From Peptococcaceae bacterium CEB3 (GTDB lineage: Bacteria > Bacillota > Desulfitobacteriia > Desulfitobacteriales > Desulfitobacteriaceae): DNA of 64,000 nt. This document shows positions 37,615 to 47,340 of the stretch, in pieces. The DNA lies in the NCBI GenBank assembly GCA_001029295.1, contig LDXJ01000059.1, positions 1 through 64,000 of the forward strand, read 5' to 3'. Each line of letters begins with the position of its first letter. The first letter of the stretch is position 1. Made by a program: the position numbers and the translations under genes. The notes beneath the pieces were generated by a model that ran no database searches, was not told the origin of the DNA, and worked only from the letters and a program-made list of their open reading frames with translations.

Positions 37615-37884
37615 TCATGGACCGATTCGTCTTTCTTCCAGGCATTCTCGAGGTTGTACGATCGTAGTTTGGCCGATTACCACATGTAGGTTTAAGCTAC
37701 GAAGGCAACCCGCCGTCCAGGCTTTGCAAAGAGCTCTTTGGTGTCGGCGAATATTTGGAGGCTCAGGAGAACTGGTGGTCTGGGCAGATGGTGGGACATG
37801 GTTTGTCAGTCATATCTTTGAGTCTGTGAAAGCGTGGGTGAGAGCGGGAGAGACTTCCACCGAAAACGCCTAACATGGACGCTT
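37615..37884. other. intergenic region before an IS3 remnant
   Basis: No coding sequence recognised; likely part of the degraded insertion sequence that follows. Confidence 0.4.
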
Positions 37885-38151
37885 TACATCGAATCATTTC
37901 ACTCCAGCCTAGAACGGGAATGTTTCTCTAAATATGAGTTCAGCAGTTACGCCGAAGCGTATAGGGTTATCGTTAACATTGACTTCTACAACTAACGCCG
38001 CTGTCATAACAGCCTTTACGACCTGTCGCCTGAAGAATTCCAGGAAAAGCTCAGTAAAGGAAAACTCAAGCGCTTTGCGGTGAAGGTTTGGGCACCAAAC
38101 GGCTTGAGAATCTACTCCTTTGTCAGGTTTAATCTGCGGATAAACCCTTGA
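37885..38151 (+). pseudogene. IS3-family transposase (OrfB) C-terminal remnant
   Basis: Reading from 37885 gives YIESFHSSLEREC, then an in-frame TAA at 37993, then RRCHNSLYDLSPEEFQ and more to TGA 38149. This matches the end of IS3-family integrase cores (N-A-x-IESFHS...YNxRRxHxSLxxLSPxEF), with a stop where an Asn is expected. The upstream catalytic part is lost. Confidence 0.75.
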
Positions 38152-38555
38152 CAACAGCTTGATTGCCTGGGGCAGCTGGAGGCTTTGAATGTCAAGGGCG
38201 GGCGTATGCCCGGCGGAACGGGTCTTTTACATTTCAGGGCCAGAAGCTGTAATCCTGGCCAAGTGGTGTCAAGCGAGCTTGTGCTACGCCTTCCTGGGAA
38301 AAAGCTATAGAACTACGAAACCACGGGAATAAGGGAACACGACCCTAAAACTTGGGGGCCGTCCCGCTATCTGGGATGAGGGTTTATTTAGAATATGCTC
38401 ATATGTTTCAGCATCTTTACCGTGAGTAGATTCATGTGATCAGCTGAATATCTAAGCCTAGAAAAATCGAGTGTTTGTAGCAGTAAAGAGTCGTCAAGAG
38501 GCATATGGGTTAGACGACGCGAATTGGATTGGCTACGAAGTGGAGGGGATCTCGC
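38152..38555. other. intergenic debris
   Basis: No gene identified. Short frames near 38220 and 38250 look like fragments but match no family I know. The last 30 bases hold the ribosome-binding site of the next gene. Confidence 0.4.
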
Positions 38556-39569
38556 TTGAAAGAGATATTCGTCAATCTCAAGCGGTTTGATGTGCCCAAA
38601 GAGATGGGTGGGGTATGCAATATGACAAACCCCCAAACATGGATTCACTGGGTCATCGACGAAAGTGTCAAAGGTGGGCTGGGTAAACTCAAAGGTACCA
38701 AAGTAACATTTCTCTTGCCAGAAGGACTAATCATGGCGGCTAAAGATAAACTGGCCGCGTACCCAATTGAGGATACGGAAGCGATCAATATCGGCTGTCA
38801 GGGCGTTTACAGGGAGGATGTTGAAAACGGCGGCAATTTTGGCGCATTTACCACGAATAGGCCTGCAAGCGCTGCTAAGAACCTAGGGTGCACCTGGACT
38901 ATAATCGGACATTCGGAAGAAGTCAAAGACAAGCTGGAAATTATGACCGCGTACGATCCTCAAATTGCTAAGGATGAGGAAAAAAGAGGTAAAGCGAAAA
39001 GAGCGATTCACCCCCTAATCAATCAGGAAGTGCTTTGTGCCTTACGGGCGGGGATGAATGTGCTTCTGTGTGTCGGGGAAACGGCTGAGGAAAGGGGGCA
39101 GGGAACTCCGGAAGAGCAAAAGGCAAGGGTAAAAAAGGTTTTAAAAGAACAGCTCGAAGAAGAATTGAAGGGTTTCCCACTTGAACGTCGTGGTAGTCAA
39201 GTTAATCCGGTAAATCAGGGAGATAAGGAAGGTCAGACCAGCCGGTCAGACCGGGTAAATCAGGCGTATTCAGGGAATCGGATTGTTTTAGCTTACGAAC
39301 CGGTTTGGGCTATAGGCCCCGGGAAAATCCCCCCGGAACCGCAATATATCTCATTTGTTGCTTTATATTTGAAACAGCTTTTTCTTGAGCTGTTCGGTGT
39401 GGATATTCCGGTCGTCTACGGAGGAGGGTTAAAGGAGGACAATGCCGGAGCGATTGCCGGACTCGAAGGAATTGCCGGGGGTTTGGTCGCGCTGACGAAG
39501 TTTATCGGTGAGATCGGATTTTTCCCGGATGACTTGAAAAGGATAGTCTCGATCGTTAGTAGCCCGTAG
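38556..39569 (+). CDS. triosephosphate isomerase family protein with a Gln/Asn/Ser-rich insertion
   Basis: About 337 residues. TIM active-site residues are present: Lys in FVNLKRFD, His in IIGHSEE and Glu in AYEPVWAIG, plus the phosphate-binding VYGGGL. Ordinary TIM is ~250 residues; extra length comes from an N-terminal variation and a hydrophilic insertion (about 205-245, QVNPVNQGDKEGQ...SDRVNQAYSG) just before the catalytic-Glu strand. Similar TIM-like proteins occur in erythrulose or other sugar clusters, so this is probably not the glycolytic enzyme. TTG 38556 after GGAGGGG. Confidence 0.82.
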   Translation: MKEIFVNLKRFDVPKEMGGVCNMTNPQTWIHWVIDESVKGGLGKLKGTKVTFLLPEGLIMAAKDKLAAYPIEDTEAINIGCQGVYREDVENGGNFGAFTTNRPASAAKNLGCTWTIIGHSEEVKDKLEIMTAYDPQIAKDEEKRGKAKRAIHPLINQEVLCALRAGMNVLLCVGETAEERGQGTPEEQKARVKKVLKEQLEEELKGFPLERRGSQVNPVNQGDKEGQTSRSDRVNQAYSGNRIVLAYEPVWAIGPGKIPPEPQYISFVALYLKQLFLELFGVDIPVVYGGGLKEDNAGAIAGLEGIAGGLVALTKFIGEIGFFPDDLKRIVSIVSSP

Positions 39570-39696
39570 TTTCACGGGCTACAGCAGGATTTCGCATTGT
39601 CAGGGGGCAGTATTCAGGATGGTTTTGAGGTCTCTGTATTAACGAACCAATATGCCAAAGTATTTATGCCTAAAGTTAACGAGGGGGATTAGCCTA

Positions 39697-41136
39697 ATGA
39701 AAAAACTGTCTTTTGAATATGGAGAAGGCTTAATGGAAGCCCAACTGCCAGACAATACAGATGTGTTCATTCCGGGAGAGACGGTGAAGGACCCGCCCGT
39801 TCTCGATGATATCGTAGATGAAACCAGGCAATCCATTTTGAATCCGATAGGTGTTGAACCGATTGCCCGGCAGGTCAAGAAAGGCTCCAAAGTTGTCATT
39901 GTTTTCCCGGACAGAGTTAAAGGGGGATTTCAGGGAAATTCGCACCGCAAAGTCGCCATTCCCATTATTATTGAAGAATGTATGAAAGCCGGAGTGGACA
40001 AGAAGGACATCCAGCTCATTTGCAGCAACGGACTTCATCGAAAAATGACCAGGGAAGAAATCCAGCGTATCCTGGGTGATCAGATATTCGATGAATTTTG
40101 GTGGTCCAATCAGATCAAGAACCATGACAGCGAAGACTGGGACGATCTGGTGGACTTGGGCCCAGACGAGATGGGAGACCCGGTTATCATGAACAAACAG
40201 GTTTACGAGGCGGACTTAGCGGTACTCATCGGCCATGTCTTGGGCAATCCCTACGGGGGTTATTCCGGAGGGTACAAGCATTGTGCGACAGGCATCTCGC
40301 ACTGGCGCTCCATTGCGTCTCACCATGTGCCTCATGTCATGCACCGGGAGGATTTTACTCCTGTCAACAACCACAGCCTTATGCGCAGAAAATTTGACTC
40401 CATCGGCCAGCACATGGAAAAGTGCATGGGGAAAAGGTTCTTTACCTGTGATGCGGTTCTGGATACATCGCAACGACAGATAGCGGTTTTCACGGGCTAT
40501 GCCAAGGAGATTCAGCCTTTATCGTGGGAAATCGCCGATAAGAGAACTTATGTGCCCTGGGCGGAAAAAAAATATGATGTCCTGGTTTTCGGCATGCCGC
40601 AAAATTTTCATTACGGTAACGGCATGGGGACCAACCCGATTCTAATGATGCAGGCCATATCCGCTCAGATCATCCGACACAAGAGAATCTTAAAAGATAA
40701 TTGTGTGGTGATCTGTTCTTCTATCTGCAACGGCTATTTCCACGATGAAGAATTTCCGGCGTACCGAACTGTCTACGAATTGTTCCAGAAAGATTATCAC
40801 AATACCCTGCCGGACATGGAGAAACACAGTGAATACTTAGCGCGGAATCAGGAGTACATCGACAAGTACCGTTTCGACCACGGCTATCACCCGTATCATA
40901 CCTTCTCCATGATTTCCTGCGCCCACATTGCCGAAGAAAACTGTGCGGCTATCTATATTGTGGGAGCGTGTGAGCCGGGTTATGCCAGAGGGATGGGGAT
41001 GAAGAGCAGGGCAACTTTCGAAGAAGCTTTACGAGACGCCGAAAAATATGTCGGCAAGGAGCCCGACATCCTTGCCTTGCCTCGGACTTTCAAAACTGCC
41101 AGCGTGCACCTCGGCATGCGGGAAAGGGAGTTGTAA
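39697..41136 (+). CDS. divergent LarA-family (DUF2088) protein
   Basis: 479 residues, longer than normal LarA (~420). Family layout is clear (NGLHRKM; GGYSGGYKHC). Counting from the lysine of GGYSGGYK (K194), the position of the nickel-ligand H174 of L. plantarum LarA is Asn184, while H108 (H114), K184 (K194) and H200 (H210) equivalents remain. So it may bind a modified cofactor, catalyse another reaction, or be non-catalytic. The C-terminal 150 residues with CSSICNGYFHDEEF are unusual too. ATG 39697 after GAGGGGG. Between a TIM-like gene and a broken aldolase gene. Confidence 0.75.
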   Translation: MKKLSFEYGEGLMEAQLPDNTDVFIPGETVKDPPVLDDIVDETRQSILNPIGVEPIARQVKKGSKVVIVFPDRVKGGFQGNSHRKVAIPIIIEECMKAGVDKKDIQLICSNGLHRKMTREEIQRILGDQIFDEFWWSNQIKNHDSEDWDDLVDLGPDEMGDPVIMNKQVYEADLAVLIGHVLGNPYGGYSGGYKHCATGISHWRSIASHHVPHVMHREDFTPVNNHSLMRRKFDSIGQHMEKCMGKRFFTCDAVLDTSQRQIAVFTGYAKEIQPLSWEIADKRTYVPWAEKKYDVLVFGMPQNFHYGNGMGTNPILMMQAISAQIIRHKRILKDNCVVICSSICNGYFHDEEFPAYRTVYELFQKDYHNTLPDMEKHSEYLARNQEYIDKYRFDHGYHPYHTFSMISCAHIAEENCAAIYIVGACEPGYARGMGMKSRATFEEALRDAEKYVGKEPDILALPRTFKTASVHLGMREREL

Positions 41137-41137
41137 C

Positions 41138-41782
41138 ATGCTGCTTACACCGTTGCGTCCTTTGCTGGAAGCGACCCGACAATATGGCTTTGCCCAGGGG
41201 GCGTTAATGTTAACAGTGTTGTCCAAGTCCAAGCCGTGATTGAGGTGCATGAAATGTTTTGCTTCGCCGCCATATTGCAGGGCGCGGATCTTGCCAATGC
41301 TTTTATAGGCGGAAAAGCGGACTTTATGCACGGAACTGTGGAAGACAGACGCAGGAGGGGCGCTAAGAGAATCGGAGTCGCCGAGGCTGAGCTGGCCAAA
41401 GATCCTCCAACCCCTACCGTTCACCATTTCGATTACGGCAAAGACCTTGAATCACTCAAAGGGGCCACTGACGGCGGCTATACATCAGCGATGATCGATG
41501 GCTCTCAGCTGGGGTTTTCCGAAAATGTGGAACTAACAAGGGAAATCGGAAATCGTTCAATATGCCCATTCCCAGGGGGTTTCGGTGGGAGGCGAACTTG
41601 GTGTCCTTTCCGGGATCAAAGACGACGTTTTTTCTGAGCATTCGACGTGTACCAATCCCTTGAAAGCTGTTGAGCTTTTCCAGAAAATCGACCCGGATTG
41701 TCTGGCGATCTCCTATAGAACAAAGCATGGAATAACTAGGAGGAACGAGCCAAGTAAGAAAGAGGCGGCTTTAGGAGTATGA
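41138..41782 (+). pseudogene. class II aldolase-like gene, broken by frameshifts (copy 1)
   Basis: Starts ATG 41138 after GAAAGGGAG. Compared with the intact copy at 58323, one T is missing in GCGTTAATG (about 41209) and about seven bases are inserted near 41552; each shifts the frame, so no full product can be made. The end still overlaps the permease start. The sequence retains DYGKDLESLK where the intact copy has DHGKDLESLK, so the zinc-ligand His is mutated too. Confidence 0.88.
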
Positions 41783-42657
41783 AGACAGCGACGGTTAGCG
41801 GCATTGTCTCGGCAGCGCTTATGGGTATCCTGCTTAGCCTGGCTAAGATTTGCTTCTCCGGAATGACGGTTGTTCAGTTCATGCTAATCGTGTTCGGTGG
41901 AACGCACTTGCTGTTTTTGGCGATTTTATTAGCGCGTCGGGAAGGACGGGAGATCTGGTCAGCCGGTAGGCACTATCCCGAACTTTATCTTGTAGGTATT
42001 GTCGGAACAGCCTTAAGGTCGTTACAAAATTGGGGATTAGAGCTCAGTTCACCTACCAATGCCGCTATCCTTTTACGGGGAGATTTGCTTTTCAGCCTGG
42101 TCATTGGCTATCTGCTGTGGAAGGAAAAGCTTCATCCCTTGGAATGGGTCGGTATGGCAGGAATGCTTGTCGGTGTTAGTTTAGTGCTGCAAATCTCCTG
42201 GGAGAGATTTGGCCTTAGCGCCGGCGGTAATATCTTGATTCTTGGCAGTGCTTTTTTGGTAGCGGTTAATGCTGAAATTATTAAACACAGGTTGGGTCAG
42301 GTGGGAAACATTGTTGTAGCCTATTTTAACTCCGGTATGTCTCTGGTTTTCTTCCTAGCAGGGGCTTTCCTTACAGGGGCGCTAAACACGCTGCCAAAGA
42401 TCGGTATCTCGGCCTGGGTCCTGGCGTGCACGGGTATTATACTGCAGGTAGTCCAGTATCTGTGCTATTATCGCTCGTTGGAAGGGCTTCCGACGTGGTT
42501 GGTGCGAGTAGTTCATCTAATAACGCCGATTATGGCAATGGTGACCAGCGCCTGGTGGCTGAATGAAAGGATCAGTGTGGCCCAAGTTTTAGGAATGTTG
42601 GTCGTGGGCGGTGGGATTATACTTGTTTATACGGGGCATGTCAAGAGTTGTGTCTAA
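41779..42657 (+). CDS. DMT-superfamily (EamA) permease, copy 1
   Basis: 292 residues, about ten transmembrane helices arranged as two EamA halves. ATG 41779 overlaps the stop of the broken aldolase gene by four bases; AGGAG lies just upstream. Exporter or importer of a small metabolite; substrate unknown. Nearly identical to the protein at 58958. Confidence 0.88.
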   Translation: MKTATVSGIVSAALMGILLSLAKICFSGMTVVQFMLIVFGGTHLLFLAILLARREGREIWSAGRHYPELYLVGIVGTALRSLQNWGLELSSPTNAAILLRGDLLFSLVIGYLLWKEKLHPLEWVGMAGMLVGVSLVLQISWERFGLSAGGNILILGSAFLVAVNAEIIKHRLGQVGNIVVAYFNSGMSLVFFLAGAFLTGALNTLPKIGISAWVLACTGIILQVVQYLCYYRSLEGLPTWLVRVVHLITPIMAMVTSAWWLNERISVAQVLGMLVVGGGIILVYTGHVKSCV

Positions 42658-42779
42658 AAACCGTATCTAGCTAGAACCGAACCTTTAGGGCCAAACCTCT
42701 AGAATCTGCTGCCGGAATTCATTCGGAGGTACGTAAAATATCATTATACGTAAAATAACATTAAAGGAGAAGACGGACG

Positions 42780-44219
42780 ATGGTAAAAGAGATCAAAGAG
42801 TCGCTTTTCATTGACGGAAGATGGGTAGAGCCGATTGGGAAAAAGAGTAAGGGGATAAAGAATCCTGCAACCGGTAAAGTTTTTTGTGAGATCGGCTACG
42901 GTGAAGCAAGTGATGCGCTAGCTGCTGTAGAAGCAGCGCAGGCAGCTTTTGACTCATGGTCTGTAAAATCGGTCCGGGCAAGAGCCGATATCCTAAATAA
43001 GGTTGCAGACCTGTTAAGAGAAAGGGCGAACGAAATTGCTCGAGTTCTAGCGGCGGAATCTGGTAAACCTGTTCCTCAGGCGGTTGGCGAAGTTAATTTC
43101 TCAGCGGAATATTTCCAGTGGTTTGCAGAAGAAGTGCGGAGACCCTACGGCCAGTATATCCCAAGTGATGCGGCTAACAAACGGCATATCGCCTATATGC
43201 AGCCAAGCGGAGTCGCCCTTTGCCTTTCACCCTGGAATTTCCCGGTTTCTATACAAGCGCGAAAATTGGCACCCGCTTTGGCAGCCGGTTGTACAGTAGT
43301 ATCTCGAGCTTCTGAAACAGCCCCCTTAAGTGTAATAGAATTGTACAAATGCCTGGAGGATGCCGGTATTCCTCAAGGAGTTGCAAATTTAATTCAAGGC
43401 CCTGCCGCGGCCACGACAGAAGCAATGATGAAGCATCCTGCGGTGCGCGTCGTTAGTTTTACTGGCTCAACCCCCGTGGGCCGCAGCTTAATGCGTCAAG
43501 CTGCAGCAGGAATGGTGAGGTTAGCGCTCGAATTAGGGGGTGACGCTCCGTTTATCGTCTTTGACGATGCGGACATTGAAAAGGCCGTTGAAGGCGCGAT
43601 GATTGCCAAATTCCGGAATAACGGACAGTCTTGTATCGCCGCAAACCGTTTCTATATTCATGAAGACGTTTACGATGCCTTTGTGTCCTCTTTTGTCAGC
43701 AAAATTAAACAGATGAAAATCAGCGATCCTTTGACAGAAACCAATCTTGATCTTGGGCCGATGATTAACTTTGAGAGCAAAGCCCGCATAGAAAAACTCA
43801 TTAGTGAAGCAGAAGGGTACGGTGCGAGGCGTGTAACGCCAAAGTTAGAGGTACCTGACGATGGTTATTATGTTGCCCCAGTTATAATGGAGAACGTTCA
43901 GGAGACCATAGCTCTAGCGAGAGAGGAGTTATTTGCCCCGGTCGCGCCACTTTTTACGTTTACAGACGAAGACGAGGTTATCAAAAAAGCGAACAATACC
44001 GATATGGGACTGGCGGCTTACGTGTATACAGAGAGTTTAGCCCGTTCCACCCGCGTGACGGAGTCCCTGAAATTCGGTATAATTGGCCTGAACAATGCAC
44101 TACCATCAGTCGCTTATTCACCTATGGGCGGGGTAAAACAAAGCGGTATCGGACGCGAGGGCGCGAGGGCTGGACTGGAAGAATTTATGGATGTAAAGTA
44201 TGTAGCAACTGAGTTTTAA
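42780..44219 (+). CDS. NAD(P)-dependent aldehyde dehydrogenase (succinate-semialdehyde type), copy 1
   Basis: 479 residues. Catalytic Cys in NNGQSCIAANR, general-base Glu in LELGGDAPF, cofactor-binding SFTGSTPVGR and SPWNFPV. Closest to GabD-like succinate/glutarate semialdehyde dehydrogenases, though related enzymes act on lactaldehyde or glycolaldehyde; the aldolase-linked context fits a short aldehyde. ATG 42780 after AAAGGAGAAG. About 23 residues differ from copy 2 at 59981. Confidence 0.9.
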   Translation: MVKEIKESLFIDGRWVEPIGKKSKGIKNPATGKVFCEIGYGEASDALAAVEAAQAAFDSWSVKSVRARADILNKVADLLRERANEIARVLAAESGKPVPQAVGEVNFSAEYFQWFAEEVRRPYGQYIPSDAANKRHIAYMQPSGVALCLSPWNFPVSIQARKLAPALAAGCTVVSRASETAPLSVIELYKCLEDAGIPQGVANLIQGPAAATTEAMMKHPAVRVVSFTGSTPVGRSLMRQAAAGMVRLALELGGDAPFIVFDDADIEKAVEGAMIAKFRNNGQSCIAANRFYIHEDVYDAFVSSFVSKIKQMKISDPLTETNLDLGPMINFESKARIEKLISEAEGYGARRVTPKLEVPDDGYYVAPVIMENVQETIALAREELFAPVAPLFTFTDEDEVIKKANNTDMGLAAYVYTESLARSTRVTESLKFGIIGLNNALPSVAYSPMGGVKQSGIGREGARAGLEEFMDVKYVATEF

Positions 44220-44327
44220 CCCAAGTTTGGCGACATATTTTGCCAAACCCTTATGTACCGAGGCTTCTGAGGCACCGACCCGGATAATGTAGTCCTAGGT
44301 TATTGAGCGAATAGCACCGACTTACTC

Positions 44328-44355
44328 TTGCAATAAAGGCAGTGTATGGTATAAT
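44328..44355 (+). promoter_or_regulatory. transposase promoter
   Basis: TTGCAA (44328-44333), 16-bp spacer, TATAAT (44350-44355), 37 bp before the ATG. Confidence 0.65.
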
Positions 44356-44392
44356 GAGTGTAGTCCTAACCATCAGGGCTTGGAGGGCTACA

Positions 44393-46147
44393 ATGTTTCT
44401 TAAAAAAGTTACCATTAAGCAAGAAAATAGAACGTACAATTACTACAAAATTGTTGCTTCCTACAGGGATCAAGACGGAAAACCCAAACACCGCCTCATC
44501 CAGAACCTTGGTGTCCTGTCTGAAAGTGATGCCGAACGAATGCGGTTAATCCTTAAAGCTGAGCAGGATTCAGAACTGGTTTTAGCTAAAAGTTCCGACA
44601 TTGTCGTCATAAAGCATTGGCTGTTTTTGCCCATCATTTTGCCGCATGCCTTGTGGGAAACCTTTCAGTTACAGAGATTTTTCCCAGGTGGTTTATTAAT
44701 CGAGGCAATGGTACTGAATCGTTGCATCGAACCTCTGAGTAAAATCCACGTGGTGGATTGGGTGCAGAGTACTGTGCTACCCGCTCTGTGTGGGTCTTCC
44801 CAGTTACCGGATGATTTCGCAGTATACCGGGAGTTGGATTTCCTTAATCAACAGGAAGTCGCTTTGCAAACTCATCTCTATACTCAGCTTCAGCAGATTG
44901 ACTCTACGGTGGGGCAAGGATTTTTCTATGACATTACATCTACATACATGGAAGGCAGTCAATGCGTGATTGCCAAACTGGGATATTCCCGCGACCACCG
45001 ACCCGACCTGGAGCAAATTGTTATTGCCCTCATGGTTACCCCACAGGGTTCCCCTTTTTATTGGAAGGTACTTGAGGGAAATACTCAGGACGTCACCACC
45101 TTACCGGCTGTGGTTAACGATCTGAAACAGCGATTTGGCTTAAAGACGTGTCACCTTGTGTTCGATCGGGGCATGGTCTCTGCCGATCATCTCGATTTAC
45201 TGGAAAGAAAGGGACTGACCTATCTGTCAGCCATGGACAAGGATGAAATGGCCTGCCATCCGCTCTTTCGGGAATTTGTTTCGGAGCCTGCCTCAAAAGA
45301 GGATTATGAGCAAATCCTAGCTCTTCACGAATTCGTACCCATCGACGATCATCAATGCTTCTACACGAGGGAAGGCCAAGTGGGACAAAGGCGGTTCATC
45401 TTCTTCTTTGATGTGACCCGCTTTTTTGAAGATATTGCGACCCGCGAGAGACGAATCGCAAAAACTATGGCTTGGATTGCTGAAGAAAATGCAAAATTGG
45501 CTGTTGCTAAGAAGTCCCGCCAGAAGGAACCTGTTGAGCGAAATGTGCAAAAAGTAATCTCCAAACGAAAACTGAAGTCATTGATGAGAGTCAGGGTCAC
45601 GCCGTTTGAGGTAAAAGTAACTAAAAAAGACGGTTCAACACGAATCGTCCATTCTTTCCAGTTATCCGCAACGATTGATAAGACGGGGGAGGCGGAAGTT
45701 AGACGATTGGACGGGATCACTTGTTTCATGACGAACGACGCAACGATTCCCCAAGTTGAAATCATTCAAAGATATAGAGAGAAGAACAAAATAGAAGAGG
45801 CCTTTCGGGAAATGAAGTCTCAATTGGCCTTGCGCCCCATTCACTTAACGCGTCCTGAACGCGTCAAAGCCCATGTCACGGTTTGCATTTTGGCCTACCT
45901 TCTCGTCAACACCATGGAGATGATACTAAAAAAATCCGGACATTCAACATCCCCAATAGATGTTTTGAAACAAGCGCAAAGTTGTCAGTTAAATCAAGTG
46001 GGTCTCAAAGGTTCAACCGGTTCTTCTTTTACTATAACAGAAATGACAGAACAACAACGCGAATGGACAAGAATCTTCAACTGTGAAAACTTATTGAAAC
46101 CTAAGGCCTTAAAACAGCTAACAAAATCCTTGGAAAATGCATTGTAG
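44393..46147 (+). CDS. IS1634-family transposase
   Basis: 584 residues, intact DDE transposase of the IS4/IS1634 type: FYDITSTYMEG (first Asp), HLVFDRGMVS (second Asp) and a YREKNKIEEAFREMKSQL C-terminal block with the Glu. ATG 44393 after TGGAGGG. Complete, therefore potentially active. Only distantly similar to the broken IS1634 transposase at 49630. Confidence 0.92.
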   Translation: MFLKKVTIKQENRTYNYYKIVASYRDQDGKPKHRLIQNLGVLSESDAERMRLILKAEQDSELVLAKSSDIVVIKHWLFLPIILPHALWETFQLQRFFPGGLLIEAMVLNRCIEPLSKIHVVDWVQSTVLPALCGSSQLPDDFAVYRELDFLNQQEVALQTHLYTQLQQIDSTVGQGFFYDITSTYMEGSQCVIAKLGYSRDHRPDLEQIVIALMVTPQGSPFYWKVLEGNTQDVTTLPAVVNDLKQRFGLKTCHLVFDRGMVSADHLDLLERKGLTYLSAMDKDEMACHPLFREFVSEPASKEDYEQILALHEFVPIDDHQCFYTREGQVGQRRFIFFFDVTRFFEDIATRERRIAKTMAWIAEENAKLAVAKKSRQKEPVERNVQKVISKRKLKSLMRVRVTPFEVKVTKKDGSTRIVHSFQLSATIDKTGEAEVRRLDGITCFMTNDATIPQVEIIQRYREKNKIEEAFREMKSQLALRPIHLTRPERVKAHVTVCILAYLLVNTMEMILKKSGHSTSPIDVLKQAQSCQLNQVGLKGSTGSSFTITEMTEQQREWTRIFNCENLLKPKALKQLTKSLENAL

Positions 46148-46229
46148 TGACAAAAATACTTTTGACATAGGGCTCAAACTCTTGCTACGCCTAGTTCTGA
46201 AATTTCTTACGCCAATCTTGGGGTAGAAA

Positions 46230-46990
46230 GGCTAATACTCCGACATGCCCGACAAAAGGTGAAAGTGACTCGGGTATGAGAGCTCGGTGAAGACGGCGAA
46301 ACATCGGCCTGTCAAATGGCTGGTAAAGTGGTCGGGTCGCCATAAAACATCCATGCCGACTCATCACAGGAACCTGCGTTTGTACGGCTCGAAAACTGTA
46401 GGTATAGGAAACTATATCACTCACCCAACGGTGGGATGGTAAGCAGTCAAGGCATTAGATGTTACCAAGACTGACGCTCTCCAGCAACGGAAGCTGCCTC
46501 ACCCTCCAATCATGGGCAAAGGTCGAACCACGGGTCATAGCAGGCGGCTAAAGACGCATGTAATGCTAGAAAACACGGAACAGCGGACTTCCGCAGGATG
46601 GAGCTTATAAAAGGCAATGAAGTCTAACCCGTAGGAAATGACGGGTCAATGTGGAACGCGTCAGCCCATAGTAGTGATGAAACGGGGTAATGCCTGTGGA
46701 GTGAAGGGGCATAGTCAGGTAGTTAATGATTAAAGACTGAATCGGACTGGGAAGCCGTTATGCAATCCTGGTTAAACCCACAAAATCCTTCCGAAAAAGA
46801 AAAAGGATACCTTTGTGGCCTAACAATCAGTCTACCTGAATTTGAAGATTCTCAAATACAGGGGAAGATTAAGTCAAGGTCGTTAATTACTTGATGGAAC
46901 GCCTTGTGCGACGAAAGTTGGACGCACGGTGTGAACCGGGGGCTAAGGAGCCCTACCGGTAATGCTGAGGGGTTGCTTACCTATCGGTAC
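46230..46990 (+). ncRNA. group II intron lacking its reverse-transcriptase ORF
   Basis: Non-coding block with hallmarks of bacterial group II intron RNA: an upstream stretch (CAAATGGCTGGTAAAGTGG, CATCCATGC..CATCACAGG), CCCATAGTAGTGATGAAACG followed by GTGGAGTGAAGGGG, and a GAAA-capped hairpin at about 46898-46936 (ACGCC...GAAAG...GCACGGTGT) that resembles domain V, then a short stem and a CTTACCTATC end. Where the domain IV reverse transcriptase normally is, only about 130 nt remain. Ends are approximate; the expected GTGYG 5' end was not found. It would need a helper maturase in trans. Confidence 0.68.
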
Positions 46991-47004
46991 AATTAAAAGT
47001 GGAC

Positions 47005-47340
47005 AATAGATGCATATCTATTGAATCCACCTTGAATCCTTGGTATCGTCTTTGTTGCCTTTGACAGTTCGACTTGGAGTTAGCAATGGCTACGTTGATG
47101 GAATCCTCAAGCAGGTTGAACACGGGAACCCAATATTTCCCGGTAGACTCCGTATAAACGTCTCTACAATTGTTAATAAGTAGCCATTTCTTAAATTCTA
47201 AAATTGAGTTGTTGAATATGGAAAGGCGTTTTTTTGGGTACTGAGGTGTGAGCTGATCAGAAGTCAGGAGTAATGATTCTGGCGACAAAAAATTCCTTAT
47301 GGACATCGACACCACAACAAGTGGGATAAACGACCTCCAA
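47005..47340 (-). pseudogene. IS110-family transposase N-terminal remnant
   Basis: Starts TTG 47340 behind GAGGAGG: VVYPTCCGVDVHKEF is the usual DEDD N-terminus. It then breaks (stop after TPDF), continues in another frame to ESTGKYWVPVFNLLED, and shifts again to VKGNKDDTKDSRWI, after which the group II intron 3' end is reached. At least two frameshifts and loss of the C-terminal two thirds. Confidence 0.8.

Larger units (their letters stand above)
41138..44219 (+). repeat. segmental duplication, copy 1 (aldolase-permease-ALDH)
   Basis: This 3.1-kb block corresponds to 58323-61420 in the same orientation about 17 kb away. Similarity stops sharply just before the aldolase start and at the ALDH stop. 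The spacer between permease and ALDH differs: here TACGTAAAATA is repeated, in copy 2 a 14-nt minisatellite is present. Confidence 0.9.
44287..46206 (+). mobile_element. IS1634-family insertion sequence (approximate ends)
   Basis: Element carrying the transposase at 44393. Possible degenerate ends are ATGTAGTCCTAGGT near 44287 and GCCTAGTTCTGAAAT near 46190; the match is only partial, so ends are estimates. It lies directly after the ALDH gene. Confidence 0.45.

Noticed and set aside
37909-38154. Minus-strand 81-codon frame
   Set aside because: Lies over the plus-strand IS3 transposase remnant, which explains the sequence.
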